Below are positions 48,788 through 60,856 of a DNA stretch of 64,000 bases, piece by piece. The notes beneath the pieces are model-generated. The model did not search any database. It was not told the origin of the DNA and saw only the letters and a program-made list of their open reading frames with translations. Positions within the stretch are counted from its first letter, which is position 1. Every line of letters begins with the position of its first letter. Source of the stretch: Chlorocebus sabaeus (lineage: Eukaryota > Chordata > Mammalia > Primates > Cercopithecidae); NCBI RefSeq assembly GCF_047675955.1, contig NC_132923.1, forward strand, positions 91,633,137 to 91,697,136, given 5' to 3'. Made by a program: the position numbers and the translations under genes.

Positions 48788-49239
48788 TGTCAGGCCTCTG
48801 AGCCCAAGCTAAGCCATCATATCCCCTGTGACCTGCAGATATACATTCAGATGGCCTGAAGTAACTGAAGAATCACAAAAGAAGGGAAATTCAAATGGCC
48901 TGTTCTTGCCTTAACTGATGACATTCCACCACGAAAGAAGTGAAAATGGCCGGTCTTTGCCTTAAGCGATGACATTAGCTTGTGAAATTCCTTTTCCTGG
49001 CTTATCCTGGCTCAAAAACTCCTCCACTGAGCACCTTGTGACCCCCACCCCTGCCTGCCAGAGAACAACCCCCTTTGACTGTAATTTTCCTTTACCTACC
49101 CAAATCCTATAAAACGGCCCACCCGTATCTCCCTTCACTGACTCTCTTTTCGGACTCAGCCATCTGCATCCAGGTGATTAAAAAGCTTTATTGCTCACAC
49201 AAAGCCTGTTTGGTGGTCTCTTCACATGGATGCGCGTGA
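48788..49239 (+). mobile_element. LTR7 (HERV-H 5' LTR)
   Basis: Starts tgtcaggcctctgagccc and runs through a TATAAA-like element ('cctataaaacggcc') to U5 ('acaaagcctgtttggtgg'). About 450 bp. LTR7 acts as a promoter in human pluripotent cells (established for HERV-H generally); activity of this copy is unknown. Confidence 0.9.
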
Positions 49240-49552
49240 AATTTGGTGCCGTGACTCGGATCAGGGGACCTCCCTTGGGAGATCAATCCCCTGTCCTCCT
49301 GCTTTTGCTCTGTGAGAAAGATCCACCTACGACCTCGGGTCCTCTGACTGACCAGCCCAAGGAACATCTCACCAATTTTAAATCCGGTAAGCGGCCTCTT
49401 CTTACTCTCTTCTCTAACCTTTCTCACTACCCCTCAACCTCTTTCTCCTTTCAATCTTGGCGCCACACTTCAATCTCTCCCTTCTCTTAATTTCAGTTCC
49501 TTTCCTTTTCTGGTAGAGACAAAGGAGACACATTTTATCCGTGAACCCAAAA
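49240..49552 (+). mobile_element. HERV-H leader, truncated
   Basis: A primer-binding site complementary to tRNA-His (tggtgccgtgactcggat, 49,244-49,261) follows the LTR directly, then the pre-gag leader with its 'aaatccggtaagcggcc' donor-like motif. Similarity stops at about 49,552. No gag, pol, env or 3' LTR is present. Confidence 0.85.
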
Positions 49553-49555
49553 CTA

Positions 49556-49652
49556 CAGCCACAGCCTGTTTTTTGCATGGCCTATTAAGCCTAAAAGATA
49601 CACCATCTGGCTCTATATAGAAAAAGTTTTGCCAGCCCCTGATCTAGATGGC
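49556..49652 (-). mobile_element. MER5A-like hAT fragment
   Basis: Ends with 'aaaaagttttgccagcccct', the terminal segment of MER5A; only the last part of the element remains. Confidence 0.5.
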
Positions 49653-50587
49653 AAAAGGAGAATGAGAAAAGTATAAACCCTTGGAAAGAACAAATGAGAT
49701 AACAACAGAGGATCAACATTTTTTAAAAATCTGGAAGATGAAAAGCAGATGGACAAATTGTCTTTGCTGAATGGAGTAAGAAGAAACCTGGAAATCTTCA
49801 GGGGGTGGAATCCACAAAGAAGGTTTGTTTATATTACAAACCTTAGAAAAACTCAGGGCTTGGAGATACCAGGTGCCTGGAAAAGTTGGTAAGGGTGGGT
49901 GTATAGGAAGAAAGGAAAAAATGGCAGACACACAACTGTGTCACTGATATCCCCTTTATTTGCTCCACTGCAAGGAATGTGTTTAGCTAATAGTTTCCAG
50001 CTGTTAGTTTCACCAGGGTCTACCTCAGTTTGTGAGCTGAAGGCATGCTTTTCTCAGGGAGGCTCTAGCCAATGACTGCACATGTGCCTTGCCATTTGTG
50101 CTTAATGCAGGACTCCTTTAATGGGAAATCTTTGCCCTGAAGACCTCTATTCAGCTGCAAAGACCTTGAAAGGTTGGCACCATGGTCTGGCCATTCTGCC
50201 TGTCTGACCCCACCATGCCTCTGAAAATGCCCCATCCCTGTGAACCCTCAGAGTTGGGGTGGGGACAGTGGAGGAGATTAGTGCCATGTTTAAAGATTGA
50301 GAGGATGCAAGGGGTTGTGATCTCTACTGTAACCCCCATTTAACTTGCCAGTATGGCCCCTGCAGAATCTAGAAAGTTTCCACATGATGCCTGTAGATTA
50401 CCACAATCTCAACCAAGTAGCAGCCCTGATTGTATGGCAGTAGCAACTGCCATACTGGACATGGTACCATCACTAGATTAGATTAATATGGCCTCAGGTA
50501 CATAGTATGTAACCATTTTGTTGACAAATGCATTTCTTTTCTGTCCTAATCAAGAAAGAATCAGAATGACATACATTCACATGAATT
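49653..50587. other. Unassigned intergenic
   Basis: Nothing recognised between the HERV-H/MER5A junction and the MLT2 LTR. Confidence 0.5.
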
Positions 50588-51066
50588 ATATTAGTCAGGG
50601 TTTTCCAGGGAAGATCTATAAGGTAAGTGGGCAAGCTTCCCTTGCCTGGAGACCCAGGAGCCAATGGCTTAGTTCTAGTCTGAGTCAGAAGGTGTAAGAA
50701 CTGGGAAAACTGAGAGTATAGTTCCGGTCTGAATTATGCCAGGCTTGAGACCCAGGAAAAACCAATATTTCAGTTTGAGTCTGAAGGCAGGAAAAAAGCT
50801 GATGTCCCAGTTCAAAGGCAGTCAAGCAGGAAAAAACTCTATTTCAGTAAGGGGAAGGTCAGCCTTTTTGTTCTATTCAGACCTTCAACTAGTTGAATGA
50901 GGCCCACCCACATCCAGGAGGGCAATCTGCTTAACTCAGTCTACTGATTTAAATGCTAATTTCATTCAAAAATACCCTCAGAGAAACACCTAGAATAATG
51001 TTTGACCAAATATCTGGGCATCTCGTGGCCTAGTCAAGTTGACACATAAAATTAACCACTGCAGTT
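50588..51066 (-). mobile_element. MLT2-type LTR (ERV-L family)
   Basis: From 'tattagtcagggttttccag' to 'cacataaaattaaccactgc', the reverse complement of an ERV-L LTR. About 480 bp, with internal repetition ('gagacccagga' units) characteristic of MLT2. Confidence 0.75.
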
Positions 51067-54000
51067 ATTTATAGTTTTGCCCTGGAATTATATTACATTT
51101 CCTGCCCTTTGTCATAATGTAGTATGATCCGGACCATCTCAAAGAATATCATGTTGATTCATTACATTGATGACATCAAGTTGACTGAACAGCATAAGCA
51201 AAAGTTTGCTAGGATGCTGGTGGCCTTATTAAGACACATACGTGCTGTGCAGGGTGGGAGAAAAACTGCAGTGAACTGGAGACATGTCATTTTGGTAAAA
51301 CGCTTAGGGGCTCAGTTTCAGGGCATGCTAGGATATCCCCTCCAAAGTGAAAGAAAAAATTGTTTCATCTTGCATCCCAAGTACATTGAAAGAAGCACAG
51401 TGCCAGATAGGCCTCTTCAGGTTCTGAAGGTAAGATATTTCACACCTAGGAATACTGTTCTAGCCCCTATACTGAGATAACACAGAATGCTATCATCCTT
51501 TATGGTGCTTGGAGTGGGAAGGGGCTCTGAAGCAGGGCCAAGCAGTAGGGGAAGCAGCCTTGATGCTTGGGCCGTATAAGCCAACAGGCCCAGTTGAAGG
51601 TATCTGTGGTGGGAAAAGATGCAATGTGGAGTTTACGGGAAGCCCCAGTGGAAGAATCACAGTGCAGGTCCTGGGAATTTGGAACAAGGTCATGTTAGTC
51701 ACAGAAGAGGATTATACACCCTAAGAGAAATAGCTCCTGGTGCCTTACTGGGCCCTGGTAGAGATAGGACACTTGACTCTGGGGCACCAAGTTACTTTGA
51801 GTATGAAACTTTCCATTATGAGCTGGGTTCTGTTAGACCTGCCAAGTCATAAATTCAGCCATACCAGCATCTGTCATTAGATAAAGACATTACATCCAGG
51901 ACTATAAGAGCCTTAGGAGGAACAGAGAGCATGAGCAGGAAGTCTAGGCCTCCTATACCACCTGCTACAGTTGCATTATTGCTCTTCTCTAAGCTTGCGC
52001 TTATATCTATATGAGAGAAGGTAAGTCTGATATGAGAGCTGAAAAAGGAAGAAAAGGCCTGAGCTTGGTTTATGGGTAGGCCTGTTTGGAATGTGGCTAG
52101 TAATGGCATTATAGTCATCTTCAGCAGTGGCCCTGAAAAATGGTGGAAAGGAAAACCCTTCCGAATGAGTAGAGCTAGGAGCAGTGCATCTGGCTAACTG
52201 CTTTGTGAGCAGGTGAAAAGTGGCTAGAGAGGTGAATATATAGATAGAATCCTGGGTAGTGACCAGAAGGCAGTGACCAGAGGGCTTGAGCCCTCTGGCC
52301 AGGGACCTGGAAGGGAAAGGATTTTTGTGTCACATATTAATGGCCACTTAAAAGCATCCAACATGAAAGAGGCATTGAACAGTCAAGCAGACAAAAATGA
52401 CTTGGCCAGGTATTGCTAACTAGCCTGGAGCTAATTAGTTGGCTGCCCCAGGACTGGTATGATGGGGACATGACAGATAACTCATGGTGGCATAAGTGGA
52501 AATTACATATAGGCTCAACAGCAGGCATTCCCACCTATCAAGATTTATGTAGGCATTGCTGCCTTAAATGTCTAACCTTTTGGCAACCAAAATGAACAAC
52601 TAACCTCCTGATATAGCACTGTTGCTGATACAGGCCAACTGGTCTCTGGTGGCAGATGTAGCACACCAGTCCCTTTCATTCTAAAAGGGTCAAGAGTTTG
52701 ATTTCAAAGGGAGAGATACCTGCATATGAGTTTGCCTTTCCTGCCTACAGACCTCAAATAGCACCAGTACCCAAGGGCTTATGAAATGCCTTATCCACAG
52801 GCATAGAATTCAACATGGAATAGCATCCAACCAGGGAACCCACTTCACAGCAACCGGTGTTTGAGAGTCATCTGGTACTATAGTGTGAATGTCCCTTCTA
52901 AAACTCATGTTGAAATTTAATTGCCATTATAACAGCATTGAGAGTCAGGACCTTTAAGAGGTGATTAGGTCATGAGGACCCTGCCATCATTATCAGGAGA
53001 GTAGGTTAGTTATCACAGGAGTGGGTTCCTGATAAAAGGATGAAGTTTGGCTCCCATCCTCTTTCTGTCTCACAGGCTCAATTTCTTCCATTGTGGGAAA
53101 GCACAGCACAAAGGCCCTCACTAGATGTTGGTGCCATGCTCTTGGAATTCCCAGCCTCCAAATCATGTGTTAAATAAACTTATATTCTTTGTAAATTACC
53201 CAGTCTGTGGTATTCTGTTATTGCAGCACAAAGTGGCCTAAGACATCTGGCATGACCATTGAATACCCCAGTCATGTCATATAGCACATTATCCAGCCAG
53301 CCTCATAAAGTGCTGGGAAGACCTTCTACAGGCATAGAAGCAGCCAGCCTTATAAAATGCTCAAATGACCTTCTATAGACACATTTGATATGCCTACTTC
53401 AGAGACCACATGTTGAAGGGATGGGGTGGCATCCTTCAAGATGATGAGTATGCAATAAATTAGGCACCTCTATATAGTGCTGTGGCTCCAACAGAAATGA
53501 GACATAGGTTTAGAAACCAAGGAGTAGAAGCAAGAGTGGGCCTCATTATTTATCATTTACAATGAACTTCTGGGAGATTCTGTGCTTTCTGTCCCCACAA
53601 CTCTAGGTTCTACAGGACTAAAGGTTCAAATCCATTGCACCCTAAGTTATGGCTGCTGCCAGGGCATCAGAGACTCCTTGGGTCTAGCAGGTGAGAAAAG
53701 GAGTTAGCATACTGGCAGGAGTCATTGACCTGTAAGCAGGAGGCGGTATTCCTCTTATACAGTGCAAGGAGGAAGGAATACATGTAGAACTGAAGAGATC
53801 TTCCTGATTGCCTCCCTGCCCCACTGTAACTGTGAACAGACACATGGAATAATCCTGGCCTATAAAAGTATGATTGCTGAGAGCTCAGAACTCTAAGGAC
53901 CGAGGGCTTGGATCATTTCTCTAAGCAAGCTCCAAGACCCGCTGAGGTGATAACTGAGGGTGAGGGGAATTCAGAATGGATGGTGGAAGAAGAAAAAGAT

Positions 54001-54170
54001 GAGTTCTAGTTGTAGCCCCAAGACCATTGTAACAATAGGGAATATAGCTCATCCCATTAACTATCCTCTTCTGAGTTTCCCCTCAGGAAGAGAACCATGG
54101 AAGATCTGCTCCCTGATTTTGCATGAAGAGGTAAATTGGTGAGGTACAAGAGGTGAACTGTGGCAGCCAT
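51067..54170 (+). mobile_element. Class III (ERV-L/ERV-S-like) retroviral pol relic
   Basis: Broken + strand frames resemble successive pol segments: reverse transcriptase with a YIDD motif near 51,160, the connection region (LMLGPYKPTGPVE, about 51,565), RNase H-like residues near 52,060, and integrase with an IASNQGTHFTA-like stretch near 52,825. Many stops and shifts; no frame longer than 118 codons. From 53,250 to about 54,170 the similarity is weaker and reads as the 3' internal region. An MLT1 LTR interrupts it at 52,876. Family assignment is by eye. Confidence 0.6.
52876..53245 (+). mobile_element. MLT1-type MaLR LTR (solo)
   Basis: tactatagtgtgaatg to 'gtggcctaagaca', 370 bp, with 5-bp duplication tctgg at 52,871-52,875 and 53,246-53,250. 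Contains 'aaataaac' near its end as polyadenylation signal. Confidence 0.8.
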
Positions 54171-54570
54171 GAAAATGCTCTTCTCAGATTTCTAGCTGTG
54201 GGGGACATACTTTACTGACCACTTTAGCTGCTGTGCTCCAGAATCTATCCCTGCATTTACCTCTGGATGAATGCCTTCCACAGGCTGCTGCCACCCAGTG
54301 ATTTGGTACAACGAGAAGTAGTACTAAGACAGGCCCACTCCTAGAAGGCGCAGGATTCCTCTGATGGGCACGTTTGGTCTTGCCTAACTTTCTTAGAACT
54401 TTACTGCACTCTAAGACCCTCCCACTCAACCTTCCTTCCTTTCTTTTCTCTTTCGTCTGCATTGAGATCTGACATCTCTTACAGTCTTCCCTAGCTCCTA
54501 GCTTCTTCTCCATGTTCCCTATTAAGCATAACATCTAATAAATCTCTTGCACATCTAATCCCATTTTGAC
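54170..54570 (+). mobile_element. Probable 3' LTR of the class III ERV
   Basis: Follows the pol relic in the same orientation and carries an AATAAA signal at 54,537-54,542 with a short downstream region. Boundaries not supported by a target duplication. Confidence 0.4.
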
Positions 54571-54574
54571 TAAT

Positions 54575-55345
54575 TCACACCCTAAATGTCCATTAGAGGG
54601 AGAATAGACAAACAACATGTGGTACATTTATATAGTGGAATACTACTAAGTATAAAAACAGAACAAACTGCCATGAGAATAACATAGGTGACTCTCAATT
54701 ATTATTATGCTTAATAATAAAACCAGACATAAAAGAATTTATGCTATATTAGCCCATTTAAATGAATAATTGGTATCTCTGGGAGGTGGGTATCAAGCTG
54801 AAAGGGACATAAGGGAACTGTCTGGAATGACAGAAACTTCTACATTTTTTTTCTATGTAAAGACCTCATGAGTGTATACATTTGTAAAAGGTCTTCCTAG
54901 AAAGCAGACTCAGGGGGGAAAACCCATCAAGCTGTACACCTGACATTTGTGCCTTTTAATTGAAAATACTCAAAAAAAAAAAAAAAAAAGATTGGTGCTT
55001 TTTTTTCTTTGTTTTTTGAGACAGAGTCTTGCTCTGTTGCCCAGGCTGGAGTGCAGTGGCACGATCTTGGCTCACAGTAACCTCTGCCTCCCAGGTTCAA
55101 GCAATTCTCCTGCCTCAGCCTCCTGAGTAGCTGGGATTACAGGTGCATGTGCCACCATGCCCCGCTAACTTTTGTATTTTTAGTAGAGATGGGGTTTCAC
55201 CATGTTAGCCAGGCTGATTTTTGAACTCCTGACCTCATGATCCGCCCACCTCAGCCTCCCAAAGTGCTGGGATTACAGGTGTGAGCCACCGCGCCCAGCG
55301 ATTTGTGCATTTTAATGCACGAAAATTCCGCCTCAATAAAGTATT
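54575..55345 (+). mobile_element. Old L1 3' end, split by an Alu
   Basis: 'aaacaacatgtggtacattt' is an ORF2 C-terminal block; the 3' UTR ends at 'gcctcaataaag'. The Alu at 55,004-55,301 carries a duplicated 'tttgtgc.ttttaat'. Confidence 0.65.
55004..55301 (-). mobile_element. Alu (S)
   Basis: Inside an L1 3' UTR. Confidence 0.95.
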
Positions 55346-55892
55346 GAAAAAATAATAAAGGGGATTTATTGGTTCATGTAACTGGATGTCGATAGACTTA
55401 GAGGGCTTCAGGTAGGTTTGATTCAGCTGTTTAGCAATGCCATCAGAAATCTCATTTTTTTTTCATCTTTCCCGTAAGTCTTTTGGTATGTCAGCTTCAA
55501 CTCAAGGCTGACTGACTTTTGTATTCACAGCATGCTACCAACAACCTCCTTTTCTGGGTCAAAGCACTAAGAGAATTGCTTTTGTAAGCTGTCTTAAAAG
55601 AGTAAGAACTTTCTCTTTTCCTGGAAGTTGCTAGCAAATCACATATCTTATTGGCCCAATAGGTTATGCTCATTCCTGAACCAATCCCTATGACCAGGGA
55701 AATGCCATACATTGATTGACTTATCTCTGCCTATCCCTGAATGAATCACTTTAGAATGAGATATGGAATTATGCCACTTGATCAGACAAGTTAGCGTTTA
55801 CCCTTGGAGCTAAAGTCCTCTAATTTTATGGCTGCTCCATAACTGAAGGAAGATAACCACAAAGTCTACCACAAGAAAAATAGCAGAGTTGA
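55346..55892. other. Unassigned, possibly an old DNA transposon or LTR
   Basis: 'gggatttattggttcatgta' and 'cctgaaccaatccctatgac' have the feel of a dispersed repeat but I cannot name it. Confidence 0.3.
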
Positions 55893-56190
55893 CTGGGTGC
55901 GGTGGCTCACGCCTGTAATCCCAACACTTTGGGAAGCTGAAGTGGGTGGATCACCCGAGATCTGGAGTTCAAGACCAGCCTGGCCAACATGGTGAAACCC
56001 TGTCTCTACTAAAAATACAAAAATTAGCCAGGCATGGTGGCAGGCACCTGTAATCCCAGTTACTCAGGAGGCTAAGGCAGGAGAATCGCTTGAACTCGAG
56101 TGGTGGGGGTTGCAGTGAGCTGAGATCACATCATTGCACTCCAGCCGGGGCAACAACAGTGAAACTCTGTATCAAAAAAAAAAAAAAAAA
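55893..56190 (+). mobile_element. Alu (S)
   Basis: Full length with A tail. Confidence 0.94.
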
Positions 56191-56233
56191 AAGCACAGTT
56201 GGGTAATAGGTCCAATCAATTCAAATCATGGTC

Positions 56234-56516
56234 TTCCAGTCAGGCGTGGTAGCTCATATCGGTAATCCCAACACTTTGGGAGGTCAAGATGGGAGGACTG
56301 CTTGAGCCCAGGAGTTTCAGACCAGCCTGGGCAATATAGGAAGACCTTGTCTCTACAAGTGTGTAGCGAATGCCTGTGGTTCCAGCTACTTGGAAGGCTG
56401 AAGTGGTAGGATCGCTTAAGCCTAGGAAGCAGAGGTTTCAGTGAGCCAAGATTGCACCACTGCACTCCAGCCTGAAAAACAGAGCCAGACCCCGTCTGAA
56501 AAAAAAGAAAAAATGA
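56234..56516 (+). mobile_element. Alu, old
   Basis: Left monomer lacks its final part. Confidence 0.88.
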
Positions 56517-57249
56517 AAACAAAAATCATGGTCTTCCTTTCTAGCTCCTAAATGTTTCTCAATCCCACTTCATTCAGTGTTTATTATATACCCAAACAAA
56601 GTGTTATCAGGAAGCACAGGTGTCTATCTTCTACAGTTTGAAATAGAAGCCAAAATAAATTTTATTAAATAAATCACTGGGTTGCATAAGTTTGCTTGTC
56701 AAATGATACCTAAATCCTCATCTCTGAGCCTCACTCTATCTCTCACATTCATCTCAACATTTCATTCCATGCAGAGGGTTTGAGGATGTTTCACAAATGC
56801 AAATTTAAAGATTTATTTCTAAGGTTGGATCAAAATTTTGCTGACATCAAAAGAGTTGTCTTAAGATGTGATGTATTCTTCCTGGTCATTGATTTTTGGT
56901 ATTTGTGTTTTCACCCTGGAGATTGCAATGCTGTAAAAGAAGTATCCTTACTCTCCCACAGTCTCCTTGAAACATGTCAATTTTCTCATCAGAGAAGAGG
57001 GATCAAACAGACAGAGGTAACACAGGCCCAGAACCATTGCTAGCCCATATGGTTACTTGGTGAGAATGAAAGAGGCACCCAGAAGCAACCTGGTTGGTGC
57101 AGCAATGGGCAAATGGAGTGCAGGCCAGATTTCAGCCCCTTTTTGCCTGATGTCTAGATATCTTTTCATCCAATGCCTTCTACAAGTCTTTATTACCTCC
57201 TTCCCACACTGTTGGTTTATCTCCAAACTCATCCTTTGCCTCCAGACTT
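56517..57249. other. Unassigned intergenic
   Basis: Nothing recognised. Confidence 0.5.
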
Positions 57250-57835
57250 TATCTTTCTCCTGATTCATCCTACATATTTGTCTGATTAATATTCCTAAAA
57301 CACTGCCTTTTATCATATAACTCTCCTGCTCAAAATACTTTTATTAGCTTCCCTCTACCAACTTAAGAAAATGCAGATTCCTCAAGTTAGCATTTTTTTT
57401 TTTTTTTTTTTTTTTTTTTGAGACGGAGTCTTGCTCTGTCGCCCAGGGTGGAGTGCAGTGGCTGGATCTCAGCTCACTGCAAGCTCCGCCTCCTGGGTTT
57501 ACGCCATTCTCCTGCCTCAGCCTCCTGAGTAGCTGGGACTACAGGCGCCCGCCACTACGCCCGGCTAGTTTTTTGTATTTTTAGTAGAGATGGGGTTTCA
57601 CCGTGTTAGCCAGGATGGTCTCGATCTCCTGACCTCGTGATCCGCCCGTCTCGGCCTCCCAAAGTGCTGGGATTACAGGCTTGAGCCACCGCGCCCAGCC
57701 TTCAAGTTAGCATTTTACAACGCTTTTAAAATCTTTTCACAATGTCTCCTGTCTCTCTTGCAGTCTTTTCCCACTATTTCTTACCAGGAACTTATAGTCC
57801 AATTAATCTATCATTCTTGTTATTCCCAACCACAT
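57250..57835 (+). repeat. L2 fragment split by an Alu
   Basis: 'attaatattcctaaaacact' and 'aactctcctgctcaaaatac' read as L2; the Alu at 57,390-57,701 lies within. Confidence 0.45.
57390..57701 (-). mobile_element. AluY, cercopithecine type
   Basis: Duplication tcaagttagcatttt on both sides. Confidence 0.97.
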
Positions 57836-57924
57836 ATTGCATATTCCCAAATGTCTTATTTGCCATGTTATTACTGTCTGTATTTATATATTTATGTGCT
57901 TATTTTTAAAATTTTTTATTTATT

Positions 57925-58209
57925 TATTTTTTGAGATGTGGTCTCGCTGTGTCTCCCAGGCTGGCAGTGGCACAATCTTGGCTCAGTGCAACCTCCGCCT
58001 CCTAGGTTCAAGCAATTCTCCTGCCTCAGCCTCCCGAGTAGCTGGGATTACAGATGTCCGCCATCATGCCCAGCTAATTTTGGTATTTTTGGTAAGATGG
58101 AGTTTCACCATGTTGACCAGGCTGGTCTTGAATTCCTGGCCTCAAGTGATCCACCCACCTCAGCCTCCCAAAGTGCTGGAATTACAGGTATGAGCCACCA
58201 CGCCCACCT
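57925..58209 (-). mobile_element. Alu (S)
   Basis: Small deletion near 57,962. Confidence 0.93.
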
Positions 58210-58271
58210 AACACAGAGCTTATAGTCTATTTTGGGAAACAGACATTAAGCAAATAAACACATAAATAAAG

Positions 58272-58577
58272 GCTAGGCGCCATGGCTCACACTTGTAATC
58301 CCAGCACTTTGGGAGGCTGAAGCGGGCAGATCACTTGAAGCCAGAGTTTGAGACCAGCCTGGTCAATATGGTAAAACCCCATCTCTACTAAAAATACAAA
58401 AATTAGCTGGGCATGCTGGCATATGCGCCTGTAGTCCCAGCTACTTAGGAGGCTGAGGCAAGAGAATCGTTTGAACCCAGGAGGCAGAAGTTGCAGTGAG
58501 CCAAGATTGTGCCACTGCACTCCAACCTGGGTGCGACAGAGTGAGACTGCATCTCAAAAAAAAAAAAAAAAAAAAAA
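58272..58577 (+). mobile_element. Alu (S)
   Basis: Full length with A tail. Confidence 0.94.
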
Positions 58578-58599
58578 GCAGTAACTGATTAAATCAGAG

Positions 58600-58760
58600 T
58601 AACATAATTTATTGATTCAAAGTGCAAATATTTTCTGAACATCTTCTATGTGTAGGCATTTTGGCAGGTTGTAGAAATAGGCCCTTACATGGAAATGGTT
58701 CCTGCCCTTCCATAGCTCATAGTCTAGTTAGGGAGACAGGCATTAAAGGAATATTCATTC
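58600..58760 (+). repeat. L2 fragment
   Basis: 'gaacatcttctatgtgtagg' and 'tagctcatagtctagttagg' are L2 motifs; a related piece lies at 58,210-58,266 on the other side of an Alu. Confidence 0.5.
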
Positions 58761-58939
58761 TCCCAAAAAACTGATAAATTATAGGAGGGAAAATAATGTG
58801 CGTTATGGAAGCCTGTAAATGTGGTACCAGATTCAAGGTGGAGTAGGGATTATGCTATTTTGCAGTGATCTATTTATAGATATTTACAGATATAAATCCA
58901 TTTACCAATATAAACAGATTTCTTTTTCTTTTTCCTTTT

Positions 58940-59233
58940 TTTCAGAGAGGTTCTTGCTCTGTTGCCCAGGCTAGAGTGCAGTGGCATGATCATAGCTTAC
59001 TGTAACCTTGAACTCCTGGGCTCAAGCAATCCTCCTCCATCAGCCTTCAGGGTAGCTAGGACTACAGGGTGTAGGCCACCAATCCCTGCTATTTTTTTAT
59101 CTCTTGTGTAGAGATGGGGTCTCCAGTCAGCTCTGTTGCCCAGGCTGGTCTAGAACTCCTGGCCTCAAGGGATCCTCCCACTTTGGTCTCCCAAAACCTT
59201 GGGATTACAGGCATGCGCCACTGCATCTGGCCT
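58940..59233 (-). mobile_element. Alu, old
   Basis: AluJ-like. Confidence 0.87.
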
Positions 59234-59284
59234 AAACAGATACTTATTGAGTACCCACTACACTGAATAAGCACACAATGTGAA

Positions 59285-59508
59285 TTACTTCTAATCCCAG
59301 CTAGCCTGGGCAACATAGGGAGACCTACTCTCTACAAAAAATTTAAAGAATTAGCTGGGTGTGGTGCTGTGCATCTGTAATCCTAGTCATTCTGGAGGCT
59401 GAGGTGGGAGGATGGTATGAGCCCAAGAGTTTGAGGTTGCAGTGATCACCCCACTGCACTCGGGACTGGACATCAGAGTGAGATCCTGTCTCTAAAAAAA
59501 CTTTTTAA
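59285..59508 (+). mobile_element. Alu, partial, old
   Basis: Begins within the left monomer. Confidence 0.82.
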
Positions 59509-59509
59509 A

Positions 59510-59660
59510 GTGAATTATTTCTAATTCTTACAACATTTATGTGTAGAAGCATTATTACTAGCTCCCTTTTACAAATGATGTAACTGAATCATGAATAACA
59601 TCACACACAGCAAGTGTGATTCACACCCAATTCTGACTCTATAGCCTGTGCTCTTTAATT
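59510..59660 (+). repeat. MIR-like fragment
   Basis: 'agctcccttttacaaatgat' matches the MIR core region. Confidence 0.45.
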
Positions 59661-59899
59661 CTGAGATTACAGCAAAACCAAACCGTGGCTCCAGCCTGTC
59701 TCCAATCATTTACTCTCTTCTTACTCTTACTTTATCCTACACTCTAAATCTTGCTCATTTTGGAAGGCAAACTCAACTATAGAAACTCTTTTAATACAAT
59801 TCTTGGAATGTTTTAAAGTTGTAGAGATCAGTTTGTCAGCAAATTCTGAAATAATCTGAGTTTTCTTGACCGAGCAAGAGAGTCATGTACAATTGCGTG

Positions 59900-60050
59900 T
59901 TGTTTATGGAGTTAGTGATGAAGTTGCCATTCTTGAGGACCCACTAAATGCCAGGCAGAGGATAAATTATAGTGAAGGAAACAGACATGATTCTCACTCT
60001 CATGGAGTTGACAGTCAGACATTAAACAAATATATAAAAATACAACTGTG
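59900..60050 (+). repeat. L2 fragment
   Basis: 'gacccactaaatgccaggca' and 'catggagttgacagtcagac' are L2 motifs. It is the last repeat I recognise before the ZSWIM5 promoter. Confidence 0.5.
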
Positions 60051-60265
60051 TAAAGGTGTAGAAGACTGAGCCAGGTGAGGAAAACATGAAAGACCTAAAT
60101 CAGATTGGAGGTAGGGGATCAGAGAATTCTACCAAAAAAACACACAAAAAGTGTTTTGTATGCAAGGTGCTAAACCCTCCAAAAGACCCCACAAGGATGC
60201 AGCCGCTGTGGCGATAAGATCTTGGTGCCCCATTGTCAAGGGGTGGTGCGGCTTTGTCCCATTCT

Positions 60266-60290
60266 GGGGTGGGGTGGGGTGGGGTGGGGT
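60266..60290 (+). repeat. (GGGGT)5 microsatellite, G-quadruplex motif
   Basis: Five perfect GGGGT units about 700 bases upstream of the ZSWIM5 ATG. Five runs of four G separated by single T fit the consensus for a stable intramolecular G-quadruplex on the + strand. Confidence 0.9.
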
Positions 60291-60450
60291 GACCGCCAGC
60301 TTTATCCTACATTATTGTAACGTAAGGCGAGTTTTCATCACTCGAACTTTCTGATTTTTTTCCCCTAGTGTCTTCTTTCCCAGGGTCTTTCTGCCAGATC
60401 TTCCGCTCGGCTGTGACAGCCTCCTGTCACATCAGTACCGTTGGAGCTGG

Positions 60451-60455
60451 ATTGG
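60451..60455 (-). promoter_or_regulatory. Inverted CCAAT box (candidate)
   Basis: ATTGG in the context 'ggattggttt', about 100 bases upstream of the dense CpG island. Short motif, so weak evidence alone. Confidence 0.3.
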
Positions 60456-60856
60456 TTTTTTCTCCTTGTGCCCCGCGAGCCTCTAACTTCACGGAGGCAG
60501 CTCCTTGGATGGCTTATGGCCCCGCCATTTCATTCAGTCACACAGTCCATTCCTGTCTGGCCGGCGGCAGGTGGGTTGGAGGTGCGCGGGCGGGCGGGCG
60601 TGCGAGAGCGCCCGGCGCTCCTCTCCCCTCCGCGGCCGCCGGATCCGCGCGAGCGCTCGGCTCGCGTTCTGGGCTGTTTGCGCCTGAAGCGCGCCGCGGG
60701 CCCGCGCTCGCTCCCGCCTGTCTTCACGTCCGCGGAGGCACGGACAGCGCGCGCCGCCTCACGCTACTCCGCAGGCCGCCAGCGTCTGCCCTCACGGCGC
60801 GCGCCCGGGCCCGGCCCAGGTTCCCCACTCGGGCCGGCGGGCTCGCGGGTTCTCTC

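Larger units (their letters stand above)
60051..60559. other. ZSWIM5 distal promoter region
   Basis: No repeats except (GGGGT)5. Contains an inverted CCAAT candidate and an ATG at 60,516 in frame with ZSWIM5. Confidence 0.5.

Noticed and set aside
51124..51480. 118-residue frame with YIDD considered as an active retroviral gene
   Set aside because: Reverse transcriptase motif is isolated, with stops and shifts on both sides and most conserved residues lost; an old relic.
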